Both the position numbers and the translations under genes were made by a program. From contig JAGYOO010000076.1 of NCBI GenBank assembly GCA_018399295.1, positions 1 through 6,902 on the forward strand: 6,902 bases of DNA, read 5' to 3'. This stretch comes from Candidatus Omnitrophota bacterium (GTDB lineage: Bacteria > Omnitrophota > Gorgyraeia > B26-G9). The notes beneath the pieces are model-generated. The model saw only the letters and a program-made list of their open reading frames with translations. It was not told the origin of the DNA and made no database searches. Shown piece by piece: positions 1 through 5,604 of the stretch (position 1 is the first letter of the stretch; each line of letters opens with the position of its first letter).

Positions 1-1098
1 GCCCAAAAATTCGCTTTGCTGTGGGATATTTATGACGAGATCTTTTCCCGCGGGGATCTGGATCTGGCCGAGCTGCTGCGGTTTGAGGAGGAGCAGCGGG
101 AGTGGCTGCCGGACTACGCGTTGTTTAAGGTGATCCGGGACTTCCATGATCAGCGGCCCTGGTGGGAGTGGGATGCCGCGTTGCGCGACCGGCAGGCGCA
201 GGCTCTTTCTTCTTTTCGCTCGGCCCATGAAAAAGAGATCCTGTTTGATTACTGGGTTCAGTGGCATCTGCACCAGCAGTTTAAGGTAACCCGGGATCTG
301 GCAGTCGGATTGAACGTGCTGATCTCCGGAGATATGCCCTTGTTTGTCAGCCGGGACAGCGCGGATGTCTGGGCGCATCGCTCGTTGTTTGATCTGAATT
401 TCGTCACCGGAGCTCCTCCCGCAAGGCATAATCCCATTGGGCAGCGCTGGAGTTTTGCCGCTTTTGACTGGTTCGGAGTGAGGCAGGACGCGTTTGAATA
501 TTTCATATCCAGGCTGCGCCGGGCCGAACAGTTTGTGCAGATGCTCCGGCTGTCGCATACCGCGGATCTGTTTTCCACGTGGAAAATACCGTTCCAGAAT
601 CTGTCTTCGAATCAGGGAAAAAACGGTTTTTATCAGGAAAATCCAGACGCGCGAAAGCTGCTGGCGCAGTTGCGGGAAAGCGCGAGGATCCCGCTGCTTA
701 CTGATCCGGTTGACCGCTTGTCCGGGGAGCAGAAGGGTTTTCTGGACCAGGCGGGGTTTCTGGAGTATGAGTTGAGGCCGGAATTGAAGGGATGCCGGAA
801 ATGCTCGGCAACAATGCTTTCTTCTCATGATACCGCCGCCTGGTCTGATCGGCGCAACCCGCGGGAAAAGGTGTTTGGAGGACCGGAGGAGTTGATAAGC
901 CGGTTTTTTTCCTGTGATTCAAAACTGGCTGTTACTTCGGTTTTTGATTATCTGGCTTTGAACGAACCGGAGATGAAGCCGGAACAGTGTTCAGGGGATC
1001 TCTGGAGCCGGGTTTTGCCGCTTTCTCTGGAGCAGCTTATGTCGCGGTCTCTGGACGCGAAACTGAAAAAGTTAAGTGAGCTGGGACGCCGGGTTTAA
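1..1098 (+). CDS. 4-alpha-glucanotransferase-like protein (GH77/MalQ family), 5' partial, catalytic residues degenerate
   Basis: The frame is open to the left edge (codons begin at base 1), so the N-terminus lies outside; about 365 residues remain of a family that usually has about 500 or more. Numbering from the TTG at base 16, amylomaltase signatures run in the family order: YALF (34-37), PWWEW (48-52), GDMPLFV (105-111), DSADVWA (114-120), GQRW (142-145), FDW (150-152) and SSHDT (269-273). GH77 enzymes move alpha-1,4-glucan segments between maltodextrins in the cytoplasm. The usual R-[IL]-D-H nucleophile motif reads RLSH here (Ser180, TCG at 553-555). The usual AEDLG acid/base motif reads TDPVD (229-233). 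Only the third acidic residue, Asp272 in SSHD, remains. The frame is otherwise intact, so this is either a GH77 pseudoenzyme or a very divergent member. Family membership is well supported; transferase activity is doubtful. Confidence 0.85.
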   Translation, partial: AQKFALLWDIYDEIFSRGDLDLAELLRFEEEQREWLPDYALFKVIRDFHDQRPWWEWDAALRDRQAQALSSFRSAHEKEILFDYWVQWHLHQQFKVTRDLAVGLNVLISGDMPLFVSRDSADVWAHRSLFDLNFVTGAPPARHNPIGQRWSFAAFDWFGVRQDAFEYFISRLRRAEQFVQMLRLSHTADLFSTWKIPFQNLSSNQGKNGFYQENPDARKLLAQLRESARIPLLTDPVDRLSGEQKGFLDQAGFLEYELRPELKGCRKCSATMLSSHDTAAWSDRRNPREKVFGGPEELISRFFSCDSKLAVTSVFDYLALNEPEMKPEQCSGDLWSRVLPLSLEQLMSRSLDAKLKKLSELGRRV

Positions 1099-1126
1099 AA
1101 TTCTTGGGGGTTGAGAGTTAACGCGG

Positions 1127-1132
1127 TAAAAT
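1127..1132 (+). promoter_or_regulatory. possible -10 element (TAAAAT) for the Nudix gene
   Basis: TAAAAT matches five of six positions of TATAAT and lies 8 bases before the ATG at 1141. A poor -35 candidate (TTGGGG, 1104-1109) sits at 17-base spacing. If used, transcription would start at or just before the ATG, giving a leaderless mRNA. This would agree with the absence of a good ribosome binding site. It is a prediction by eye only. Confidence 0.3.
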
Positions 1133-1140
1133 CATTGGTT

Positions 1141-1590
1141 ATGAAACAGGAATTTTCCGCGGGAGCGGTGGTCTTTAGAGGATCAAAGGGTAAGGCGCTG
1201 TATCTGCTTTTATATGGCCGGGAAAACAAGAGTTGGGGGTTTCCTAAAGGGCATATTGATTCCGGAGAAGATGAGCGGGAAGCGGCGCGGCGGGAGGTCC
1301 GAGAAGAGGCCGGGCTGGAGGTTGATTTTTGTAACGGGTTCCGGAAAGAGCTGGTTTATCCGGCATTCAAACGCCGCGGACCGGACCTGGGAATGACAGT
1401 GGAAAAGCATGCGGTGTATTTTCTGGCAAAGGCCGCCGGGGAAACGGTTAAGGTTGATGGAGATGAGATTAGTGATTTTTCCTGGCAGGAGCTTAAGCCG
1501 GCCCTAAAAATGCTGGGGTTTGATTCTTTGCGAACGTTGTTAAGACAGGCAGCAGTTCAGGTGGATTTCTTTTTTAAGCACTGTTATTAA
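1141..1590 (+). CDS. Nudix hydrolase, diadenosine-tetraphosphatase-like (149 aa)
   Basis: The Nudix box is perfect at residues 37-59: G37, E43, R51-E52, E55-E56 and G58 match GX5EX7REUXEEXGU, where the Glu cluster binds the divalent cation. The preceding WGFPKGH (32-38) is typical of the small Ap4A hydrolase/MutT-like branch, which cleaves dinucleoside polyphosphates or related NDP-X compounds in the cytosol. Substrate cannot be fixed from sequence; Ap4A is inferred from the WGFPKGH context and the small single-domain size. I chose ATG 1141 because the protein then opens MKQEFSAGAVVF, the usual N-terminus of this group. An upstream TTG at 1111 in the same frame would add ten unremarkable residues. 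There is no good Shine-Dalgarno before either start. The gene lies 42 bases after the GH77 gene and could be co-transcribed or have its own promoter. Confidence 0.9.
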   Translation: MKQEFSAGAVVFRGSKGKALYLLLYGRENKSWGFPKGHIDSGEDEREAARREVREEAGLEVDFCNGFRKELVYPAFKRRGPDLGMTVEKHAVYFLAKAAGETVKVDGDEISDFSWQELKPALKMLGFDSLRTLLRQAAVQVDFFFKHCY

Positions 1591-1713
1591 CTTTTTATTA
1601 ACAGTATCTAACTTGTTTGTTTTCAATCTTTTTAAAGATTTTATCATTTAGTTAATCTAGTTTATCCACTAGTTTGCGTAAGTCTTGAAATAGAAGCGGT
1701 CGAGTTGAAATGG
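1591..1713 (+). other. AT-rich intergenic spacer with short inverted repeats
   Basis: This spacer is much richer in A+T than the flanking genes and holds no plausible gene. It contains three small dyads. CTGTTA/TAACAG (1581-1586 and 1599-1604) overlaps the end of the Nudix gene. AATCTT/AAGATT (1625-1630 and 1635-1640) is followed by only two more T and is too weak to call a terminator. CTAGT/ACTAG (1657-1661 and 1668-1672) has a 6-base gap. The promoter of the downstream lipoprotein probably lies here; TTGTTT (1617-1622) with TTTTAT (1639-1644) at 16-base spacing is a weak candidate. Confidence 0.4.
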
Positions 1714-1720
1714 AAAGGAG
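1714..1720 (+). promoter_or_regulatory. strong ribosome binding site for the lipoprotein gene
   Basis: AAAGGAG lies 6 bases before the ATG at 1727. It is a near-ideal Shine-Dalgarno and fixes that start. Confidence 0.8.
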
Positions 1721-1726
1721 ATCAGT

Positions 1727-2239
1727 ATGCGTAATTTAGTAGCGGCAGTGGTGGCTTTGGCGGTTTTGGTATCAGGTTGTACCGGGTCGTTTGTGTTGAC
1801 AAAACAGGTCTATGATTTTCACCGGTCGCAGCCGAAGTGGCAGGATGAGCTTCTTTTTCTCGCGGCCGCGATTCTTCCGGTCTATGGTCTGGCTATGGCC
1901 GGGGACGCGATTATTTTCAACACTATTGAATTTTGGTCCGGCGAGAATCCTTTGGATCAGGAAGTTGACCTTAGTAAGAGCGAGGTCGGGGTTGAGGGGA
2001 GTCTGGTGCTTAATTATTTGAGTTCCGGCGAGGTGGAGATCAGTCGCAACGGGGAGTCTTCGTTGCTGCTGGAAAAGACCGGGGACGGGGTTGTCGCCCG
2101 GAATAAAGACGGAGAGGTTATCTGCGTTTCTCAGAAAGATGATGTTGGAGGTATTTCGATCTATGATCGTGAGGGGAATCTTATGCGCCGGTTTTCTTCC
2201 CGTCAGGTGGAGCTGGCTCAGCGTTCTCTGAAGGATTAA
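1727..2239 (+). CDS. DUF3332-type lipoprotein (170 aa)
   Basis: Residues 1-18 form a lipoprotein signal: a short basic start, a hydrophobic stretch (about 4-15) and the lipobox VSGC with Cys18 as the predicted lipidated residue. After cleavage the protein begins CTGSF. The next part (LTKQVYDF at 24-31, a hydrophobic segment near 41-64 with PVYG at 51-54, and NTIEFWSG at 65-72) matches my memory of the DUF3332 family, whose members share a CxGSF...KVY...PVYG...NTIEFW...NP pattern. No function is established for that family. Residues 80-170 are not recognised; they look strand-rich and contain repeated DGE/NGE/REG turns (N108-G109-E110, D128-G129-E130, R148-E149-G150), suggesting a small beta domain outside the membrane. 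The hydrophobic segment may sit in a membrane or be buried. A strong Shine-Dalgarno supports the start. The gene stands alone between two spacers. Confidence 0.8.
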   Translation: MRNLVAAVVALAVLVSGCTGSFVLTKQVYDFHRSQPKWQDELLFLAAAILPVYGLAMAGDAIIFNTIEFWSGENPLDQEVDLSKSEVGVEGSLVLNYLSSGEVEISRNGESSLLLEKTGDGVVARNKDGEVICVSQKDDVGGISIYDREGNLMRRFSSRQVELAQRSLKD

Positions 2240-2253
2240 GGATATATCTGTAA

Positions 2254-2286
2254 GCGGCAAGGCTAAGTCGACCGCGGCCTTGCCGC
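2254..2286 (+). terminator. perfect 10-bp stem-loop after the lipoprotein gene, no U-tract
   Basis: GCGGCAAGGC (2254-2263) is exactly complementary to GCCTTGCCGC (2277-2286) across a 13-base loop. It starts 14 bases after the lipoprotein stop codon. No run of T follows, so it is not a canonical intrinsic terminator. It could be a 3'-end stabilising hairpin, a Rho-assisted end or an attenuating structure. The stem is certain from the sequence; the role is inferred. Confidence 0.5.
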
Positions 2287-2315
2287 CGCGCAGATCTTCC
2301 GGGGGTTGACGGCTG

Positions 2316-2324
2316 TGGTACTAT
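2316..2324 (+). promoter_or_regulatory. possible extended -10 (TGGTACTAT) for the zinc-ribbon gene
   Basis: TGG followed by TACTAT fits the TGnTAnnnT form of an extended -10 and ends 7 bases before the ATG at 2332. Transcription would then begin at the start codon. A TTGACG (2306-2311) lies too close to serve as its -35. At 17-base spacing TTGACG would instead pair with TATATG (2329-2334), which overlaps the start codon. Neither arrangement is proven. Confidence 0.3.
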
Positions 2325-2331
2325 TTTATAT

Positions 2332-2523
2332 ATGAATAATCATGAGATAAGATGTGTGCACTGTGGTAATACCGGGCATGATCCGGATGCCTTGAATTGT
2401 CTGTTTTGTGGAGAATCGCTGCCGGTGACGACGGGGTTTATGGCCAGGCTTTCCCGGCCGAAATCCGCGGCCGCGTTCGCTCTGCTGATAATCGCCGCTT
2501 TTCTGCTGTTTCTGTTTCTTTAG
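2332..2523 (+). CDS. small zinc-ribbon membrane-anchored protein (63 aa)
   Basis: Two CxxC pairs, Cys8-Cys11 and Cys23-Cys26, are separated by 11 residues, and each pair is followed by a Gly. This is the pattern of a minimal zinc ribbon, as in many short zinc-ribbon proteins. After a short linker holding a few basic residues (39-44), residues 45-63 are almost entirely hydrophobic, ending the protein as a single C-terminal membrane helix. The metal-binding part would then face the cytoplasm, as in a tail-anchored protein. The ATG at 2332 is the only start that keeps all four cysteines; a GTG at 2356 would lose Cys8. No Shine-Dalgarno is visible. The gene lies between the lipoprotein hairpin and the fusA promoter. 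I do not recognise a named family, and no function is assigned. Confidence 0.75.
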   Translation: MNNHEIRCVHCGNTGHDPDALNCLFCGESLPVTTGFMARLSRPKSAAAFALLIIAAFLLFLFL

Positions 2524-2542
2524 AAATCATCCCTTTTTCCCC

Positions 2543-2571
2543 TTGACATCCGAGTTGTATGCGGGTATATT
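2543..2571 (+). promoter_or_regulatory. near-consensus sigma70 promoter of fusA
   Basis: TTGACA (2543-2548) is a perfect -35 box and TATATT (2566-2571) matches five of six positions of the -10 box. The spacer is exactly 17 bases. Transcription should begin near 2578, leaving a leader of about 50 AT-rich bases before fusA. Such a strong promoter fits a highly expressed translation factor. Confidence 0.85.
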
Positions 2572-2620
2572 CTTTGTTTCATAACAATTTTTTTTATAAT
2601 CAATAAAATGTAAGTAAAAC

Positions 2621-2626
2621 GGAGAG
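2621..2626 (+). promoter_or_regulatory. ribosome binding site of fusA
   Basis: GGAGAG sits 4 bases before ATG 2631. The resulting N-terminus [15 protein letters not shown] is the usual EF-G start. Confidence 0.7.
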
Positions 2627-2630
2627 CAAG

Positions 2631-4727
2631 ATGGCAAGACTTATTGATCTTAGCAGGGTCAGGAATATCGGGATTATGGCGCATATCGATGCCGGGAAGA
2701 CTACGGTTACCGAGAGGATTCTTTTTTATACGGGCCGTTCGCATAAGTTGGGTGAGGTTCATGACGGTAAGGCCCAGATGGACTGGATGAAGCAGGAGCA
2801 GGAACGCGGGATTACGATTACTTCCGCGGCTACTACCTGTTATTGGAATGATCACCGGGTTAATATTATTGATACTCCCGGTCACGTGGATTTTACCGTG
2901 GAGGTGGAACGTTCGCTCCGGGTGCTTGACGGCGCGGTGGCGGTGTTCTGTGCGGTGGGCGGGGTTGAGCCTCAGTCCGAGACGGTGTGGCGGCAGTCGG
3001 TAAAGTATGAGGTTCCCAAGCTGGCGTTTGTAAATAAGATGGACAGGGTGGGCGCTGATTTTTTTGCGGTTTTCAGGAATATTGAAGAATCGCTGGGGGC
3101 TAATGTTCTTCCGTTACAGGTCCCGATCGGCGCGGAGGAGGATTTTCGCGGTACGGTCGATCTGCTGGAAATGAAGGCCTATATTTATGAGGAAGATTCC
3201 CAGGGTAAGAATTATAATGTGGTGGATATCCCGGCGGATTGTCTGGAGAAGGCAAAAGAGTTTCGCCATCTGATGGTTGAAAAGGCCGTGGAGTTTGATG
3301 ATGCTCTGATGGAAAAGTATCTGGAGGATGAGACGACGATAACGGTGGAAGAGTTGAAGGCGGCGATCCGTAAGGGGACGATTGCCAATAAGGTCGTTCC
3401 GCTTCTCTGCGGGTCGGCGTTTAAGAATAAGGGGGTTCAGCGGTTGCTGGACGCGGTTACGGATTTTCTTCCTTCGCCGTCGGATCTTTCGGCTGTGGAA
3501 GGCCACGATCCGGATGATCTGGAGAAGAAGATTCTCCGCAAGCCGGATGATGACGCGCCGTTTGCCGCTCTCGCGTTTAAGGTGCAGGCTGACCCGCACA
3601 TGGGAAAGCTTATTTATTTTCGTGTTTATTCCGGCTCGATAAAGGCTGGTTCGTATGTGTTCAATTCAACAAAGGACCGGAAGGAGCGGCTGGGCCGGAT
3701 TCTGCAGATGCACGCGAATCAGCGGGAGAGCCGTGAGGATATTTTCGCGGGAGATATTGCCGCGGCGGTCGGGCTTTCGAATACTGTTACCGGCGATACG
3801 CTGTGCGATCCCGATCATCCGGTGCTGCTGGAGGCCATGGAGTTTCCGGCGCCGGTCATGTCTTTGAGTATTAAGCCGCTGAGCCGGCAGGATCAGGACC
3901 GGTTGGGCAAGGGGTTGATGCGTCTGGCGGAAGAGGATCCGACGTTTACGGTCGGGACGGACCGGGAGACTGATGAAACAGTTCTTTCCGGGATGGGGGA
4001 GCTTCACCTGGAGGTTATTATCGACCGGTTGAAGCATGAGTTCAGCGTGGACGCGCAGGTCGGCAAGCCTAAGGTTGCTTATCGGGAGACTTTGACCGGC
4101 AAGATCACGCAGGAGTACAAACATGTTAAGCAGACCGGTGGTAAGGGGCAGTACGGTCATGTTGAGCTTGAGATATCGCCGGTTCCGGCCGGGCAGGGGT
4201 TTGAATTCAATAATAAGATTGTCGGCGGCGCGATTCCGAAGGAGTATATCCCGGCTGTGGAAAAGGGGATTATCGAGGTGATGCACAGAGGTATCTATGC
4301 CGGCTTTCCGATCGTTGATGTGCGGGTCGATCTTGTGGATGGTTCTTATCACCAGGTCGATTCTTCGGAAATGGCGTTTAAGATTACGGGCGCGGAGTGT
4401 TTTAAGAGAGGTTTTCTCCGCTGTCATCCGGTTCTGCTGGAGCCGGTAATGTCGATCGAGATCACAACGCCGGAAGATTATGTCGGCGATATCGTGGGCG
4501 ATATCTGCTCGCGCCGGGGTAAGATCCTGGGGATGGAGATTAAGGCTAATTTCCAGGTGATTTCAGCCGAGGCGCCGTTGGCGGCGATGTTCGGGTACGC
4601 GACGAATCTGCGGTCCATGAGTAGTGGCCGGGCGGTGTATTCGATGCATTTTGAAAAGTATGAGGCGGTTCCGTTCGAGATTACTGAGAAGATTATCGAA
4701 GAGAAGAAAAAAGAAAAAGCCGGTTAA
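2631..4727 (+). CDS. fusA: translation elongation factor G (698 aa)
   Basis: EF-G is the cytosolic GTPase that drives tRNA-mRNA translocation on the ribosome and, with RRF, ribosome recycling. Length and domain order are standard. All GTPase motifs are intact: AHIDAGKTT (17-25), RGITIT (59-64), DTPGH (81-85), NKMD (135-138) and GSAF (261-264). Domain II lies near 310-405 and domain III near 410-485 ([11 protein letters not shown] at 452-462). Domain IV carries GGKGQYGHV (503-511) and the decoding-centre tip loop [10 protein letters not shown] (571-580) with its conserved His574. Domain V includes [10 protein letters not shown] (653-662). Part of domain V is less typical ([12 protein letters not shown], 639-650) and the C-terminus is a Lys/Glu-rich tail (690-698). 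The gene is not flanked by rpsL, rpsG or tuf as in a classical str operon, and has its own promoter and terminator. It may be the only EF-G or a second copy; the sequence alone cannot say. Confidence 0.97.
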   Translation: MARLIDLSRVRNIGIMAHIDAGKTTVTERILFYTGRSHKLGEVHDGKAQMDWMKQEQERGITITSAATTCYWNDHRVNIIDTPGHVDFTVEVERSLRVLDGAVAVFCAVGGVEPQSETVWRQSVKYEVPKLAFVNKMDRVGADFFAVFRNIEESLGANVLPLQVPIGAEEDFRGTVDLLEMKAYIYEEDSQGKNYNVVDIPADCLEKAKEFRHLMVEKAVEFDDALMEKYLEDETTITVEELKAAIRKGTIANKVVPLLCGSAFKNKGVQRLLDAVTDFLPSPSDLSAVEGHDPDDLEKKILRKPDDDAPFAALAFKVQADPHMGKLIYFRVYSGSIKAGSYVFNSTKDRKERLGRILQMHANQRESREDIFAGDIAAAVGLSNTVTGDTLCDPDHPVLLEAMEFPAPVMSLSIKPLSRQDQDRLGKGLMRLAEEDPTFTVGTDRETDETVLSGMGELHLEVIIDRLKHEFSVDAQVGKPKVAYRETLTGKITQEYKHVKQTGGKGQYGHVELEISPVPAGQGFEFNNKIVGGAIPKEYIPAVEKGIIEVMHRGIYAGFPIVDVRVDLVDGSYHQVDSSEMAFKITGAECFKRGFLRCHPVLLEPVMSIEITTPEDYVGDIVGDICSRRGKILGMEIKANFQVISAEAPLAAMFGYATNLRSMSSGRAVYSMHFEKYEAVPFEITEKIIEEKKKEKAG

Positions 4728-4744
4728 TATGTTTTGCCGGCGGG

Positions 4745-4777
4745 AAAAGGCGGGCCTTATCGGCCCGCTTTTTTTTT
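4745..4777 (+). terminator. intrinsic terminator of fusA
   Basis: GCGGGCC (4750-4756) pairs with GGCCCGC (4762-4768) around a 5-base loop and is followed by nine T (4769-4777). The A-run at 4745-4748 can pair with the start of the T-run, so the structure may also act in the reverse direction. It ends the fusA transcript 17 bases or more after the stop codon. Confidence 0.93.
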
Positions 4778-4797
4778 GTCTGAAACGGGAATATGAA

Positions 4798-4827
4798 TTG
4801 CCTGCTTCCGTGCGGGTGATGTAAAAT
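4798..4827 (+). promoter_or_regulatory. probable promoter of the flavoprotein gene
   Basis: TTGCCT (4798-4803) and TAAAAT (4822-4827) are spaced by 18 bases. They lie just after the fusA terminator and about 30 bases before the next start codon. The -10 matches five of six positions and the -35 four of six. The position makes it likely, since the terminator should isolate the downstream gene from fusA. Confidence 0.5.
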
Positions 4828-4858
4828 GTTACGGTGAGTTTAAAATTCAGAGGTTTAA

Positions 4859-5479
4859 ATGGATGAGAAAGATTATTCCAATTTAGGTGAAAAAGAGTTT
4901 TACTGCCTGGGGATCAGCGGCAGTCCGCGGCGGGGCGGTAATTCGGAAACTCTGCTGGATGAGGCGCTTTCCGGGGCCGCGTCGGCTGGAGCGGTAACGG
5001 AAAAGGTTATTCTCAACGAGCTTAAGTTCCGGCCGTGTCAGGAGTGCGACAGTCCGGGGCCGGAGGGTTCGTGCAAGCTGGAAGACGATCTGCGGTCGGT
5101 GTTTCCCCGGGTGCGGCGGGCAAATGCCCTGATTGTGGCCAGTCCGGTTTTCTTCGGCAGCCTGAGCGCGCAGACTAAGATGTTCGTTGACCGGTTCCAG
5201 TGTGTCTGGCGGGGCCGGTATGTTCTGCGGATGGAAGGACTGACCCGGGCGAAGCGGGGGGGCTTTATCTGTGTGCAGGCCGGTCAGCGAAAGGATTTTT
5301 TCGCCTGTTCCCGCGGAATCGTCCGCAATCTGTTTGCGGTGATCGAGGCCCGGTATGAGCAGGAGCTTTTTGTCGAAGAGGTTGAGTCCCGGGCTCAGGT
5401 CAGGCAGAAACCTGAATCTATGCAACAGGCATTTGAACTCGGCCGTGCTCTCGCCCGACGGAGTATTCTCCCAAAATAA
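4859..5479 (+). CDS. NADPH-dependent FMN reductase-like flavoprotein (flavodoxin fold, 206 aa)
   Basis: The first strand and FMN phosphate loop read GISGSPRRGGNSET (18-31), the SPR-x-x-GN[ST] motif of the NADPH-dependent FMN reductase / iron-sulfur flavoprotein group. The second flavin-contact motif is ASPVFFGSLSAQTKMFVDR (94-112), very close to the usual SPVYFGSxSAQxKxxIDR. Such proteins bind FMN in the cytosol and pass electrons from NAD(P)H or ferredoxin; the natural acceptor is usually unknown. Between the motifs the family's cysteine patch is present but incomplete: Cys60, Cys63 and Cys72 remain, while the middle Cys expected of an iron-sulfur flavoprotein is absent (CQECDSPG). A [4Fe-4S] cluster is therefore doubtful unless Cys115, Cys138 or Cys150 contributes. 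AGAGG-like purines (AGAGG, 4850-4854 region) 5 bases before the ATG support the start. It is monocistronic or the first gene before the HD gene, 125 bases downstream. Confidence 0.88.
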   Translation: MDEKDYSNLGEKEFYCLGISGSPRRGGNSETLLDEALSGAASAGAVTEKVILNELKFRPCQECDSPGPEGSCKLEDDLRSVFPRVRRANALIVASPVFFGSLSAQTKMFVDRFQCVWRGRYVLRMEGLTRAKRGGFICVQAGQRKDFFACSRGIVRNLFAVIEARYEQELFVEEVESRAQVRQKPESMQQAFELGRALARRSILPK

Positions 5480-5604
5480 GTTTTGACCGCAGCGTTGCTT
5501 CCACTTTGTAACATCGTTTTTCAGCTAGTTTAAGGAATTTAAACCTTTCCGGCTTGCTATTAACAGTGCTATTAGGTAGTATAAAGACCGGAATGGGGTT
5601 GGGT
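5480..5604 (+). other. intergenic spacer before the HD gene with promoter-like elements
   Basis: No gene or terminator is visible. TTGACC (5483-5488) with TGTAAC (5507-5512) at 18-base spacing is one weak promoter candidate. TATAAA (5580-5585), five of six matches to TATAAT, lies 7 bases before an in-frame ATG at 5593; alternatively TTGCTA (5554-5559) and TAGTAT (5577-5582) are 17 bases apart. GCTATTA is repeated directly (5557-area and 5569-area). I take this as the promoter region of the HD-CBS-antiporter genes. Confidence 0.4.

Noticed and set aside
1111..1140. TTG 1111 as the Nudix start
   Set aside because: Purines lie directly against the TTG with no usable spacing, and the ATG at 1141 gives the usual Nudix opening. 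It is kept only as an alternative.
1625..1642. Intrinsic terminator after the Nudix gene
   Set aside because: The stem is entirely A/T apart from one G-C pair on each side, the loop is tiny, and no long T-run follows.
1772..2260. 162-codon open frame on the - strand over the lipoprotein gene
   Set aside because: The + strand gene has a lipobox, family signatures and a strong ribosome binding site; the antisense frame has none of these.
3666..4427. Long open frame of 253 codons on the - strand inside fusA
   Set aside because: It lies wholly antisense to a clearly functional fusA, is Arg/Leu/His-rich as expected of a codon-bias shadow, and has no recognisable motif.
5554..5604. TTG at 5554 as the start of the HD protein
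   Set aside because: The added residues (LLTVLLGSIKTG) have no ribosome binding site and do not fit the family N-terminus; the region looks like a promoter.
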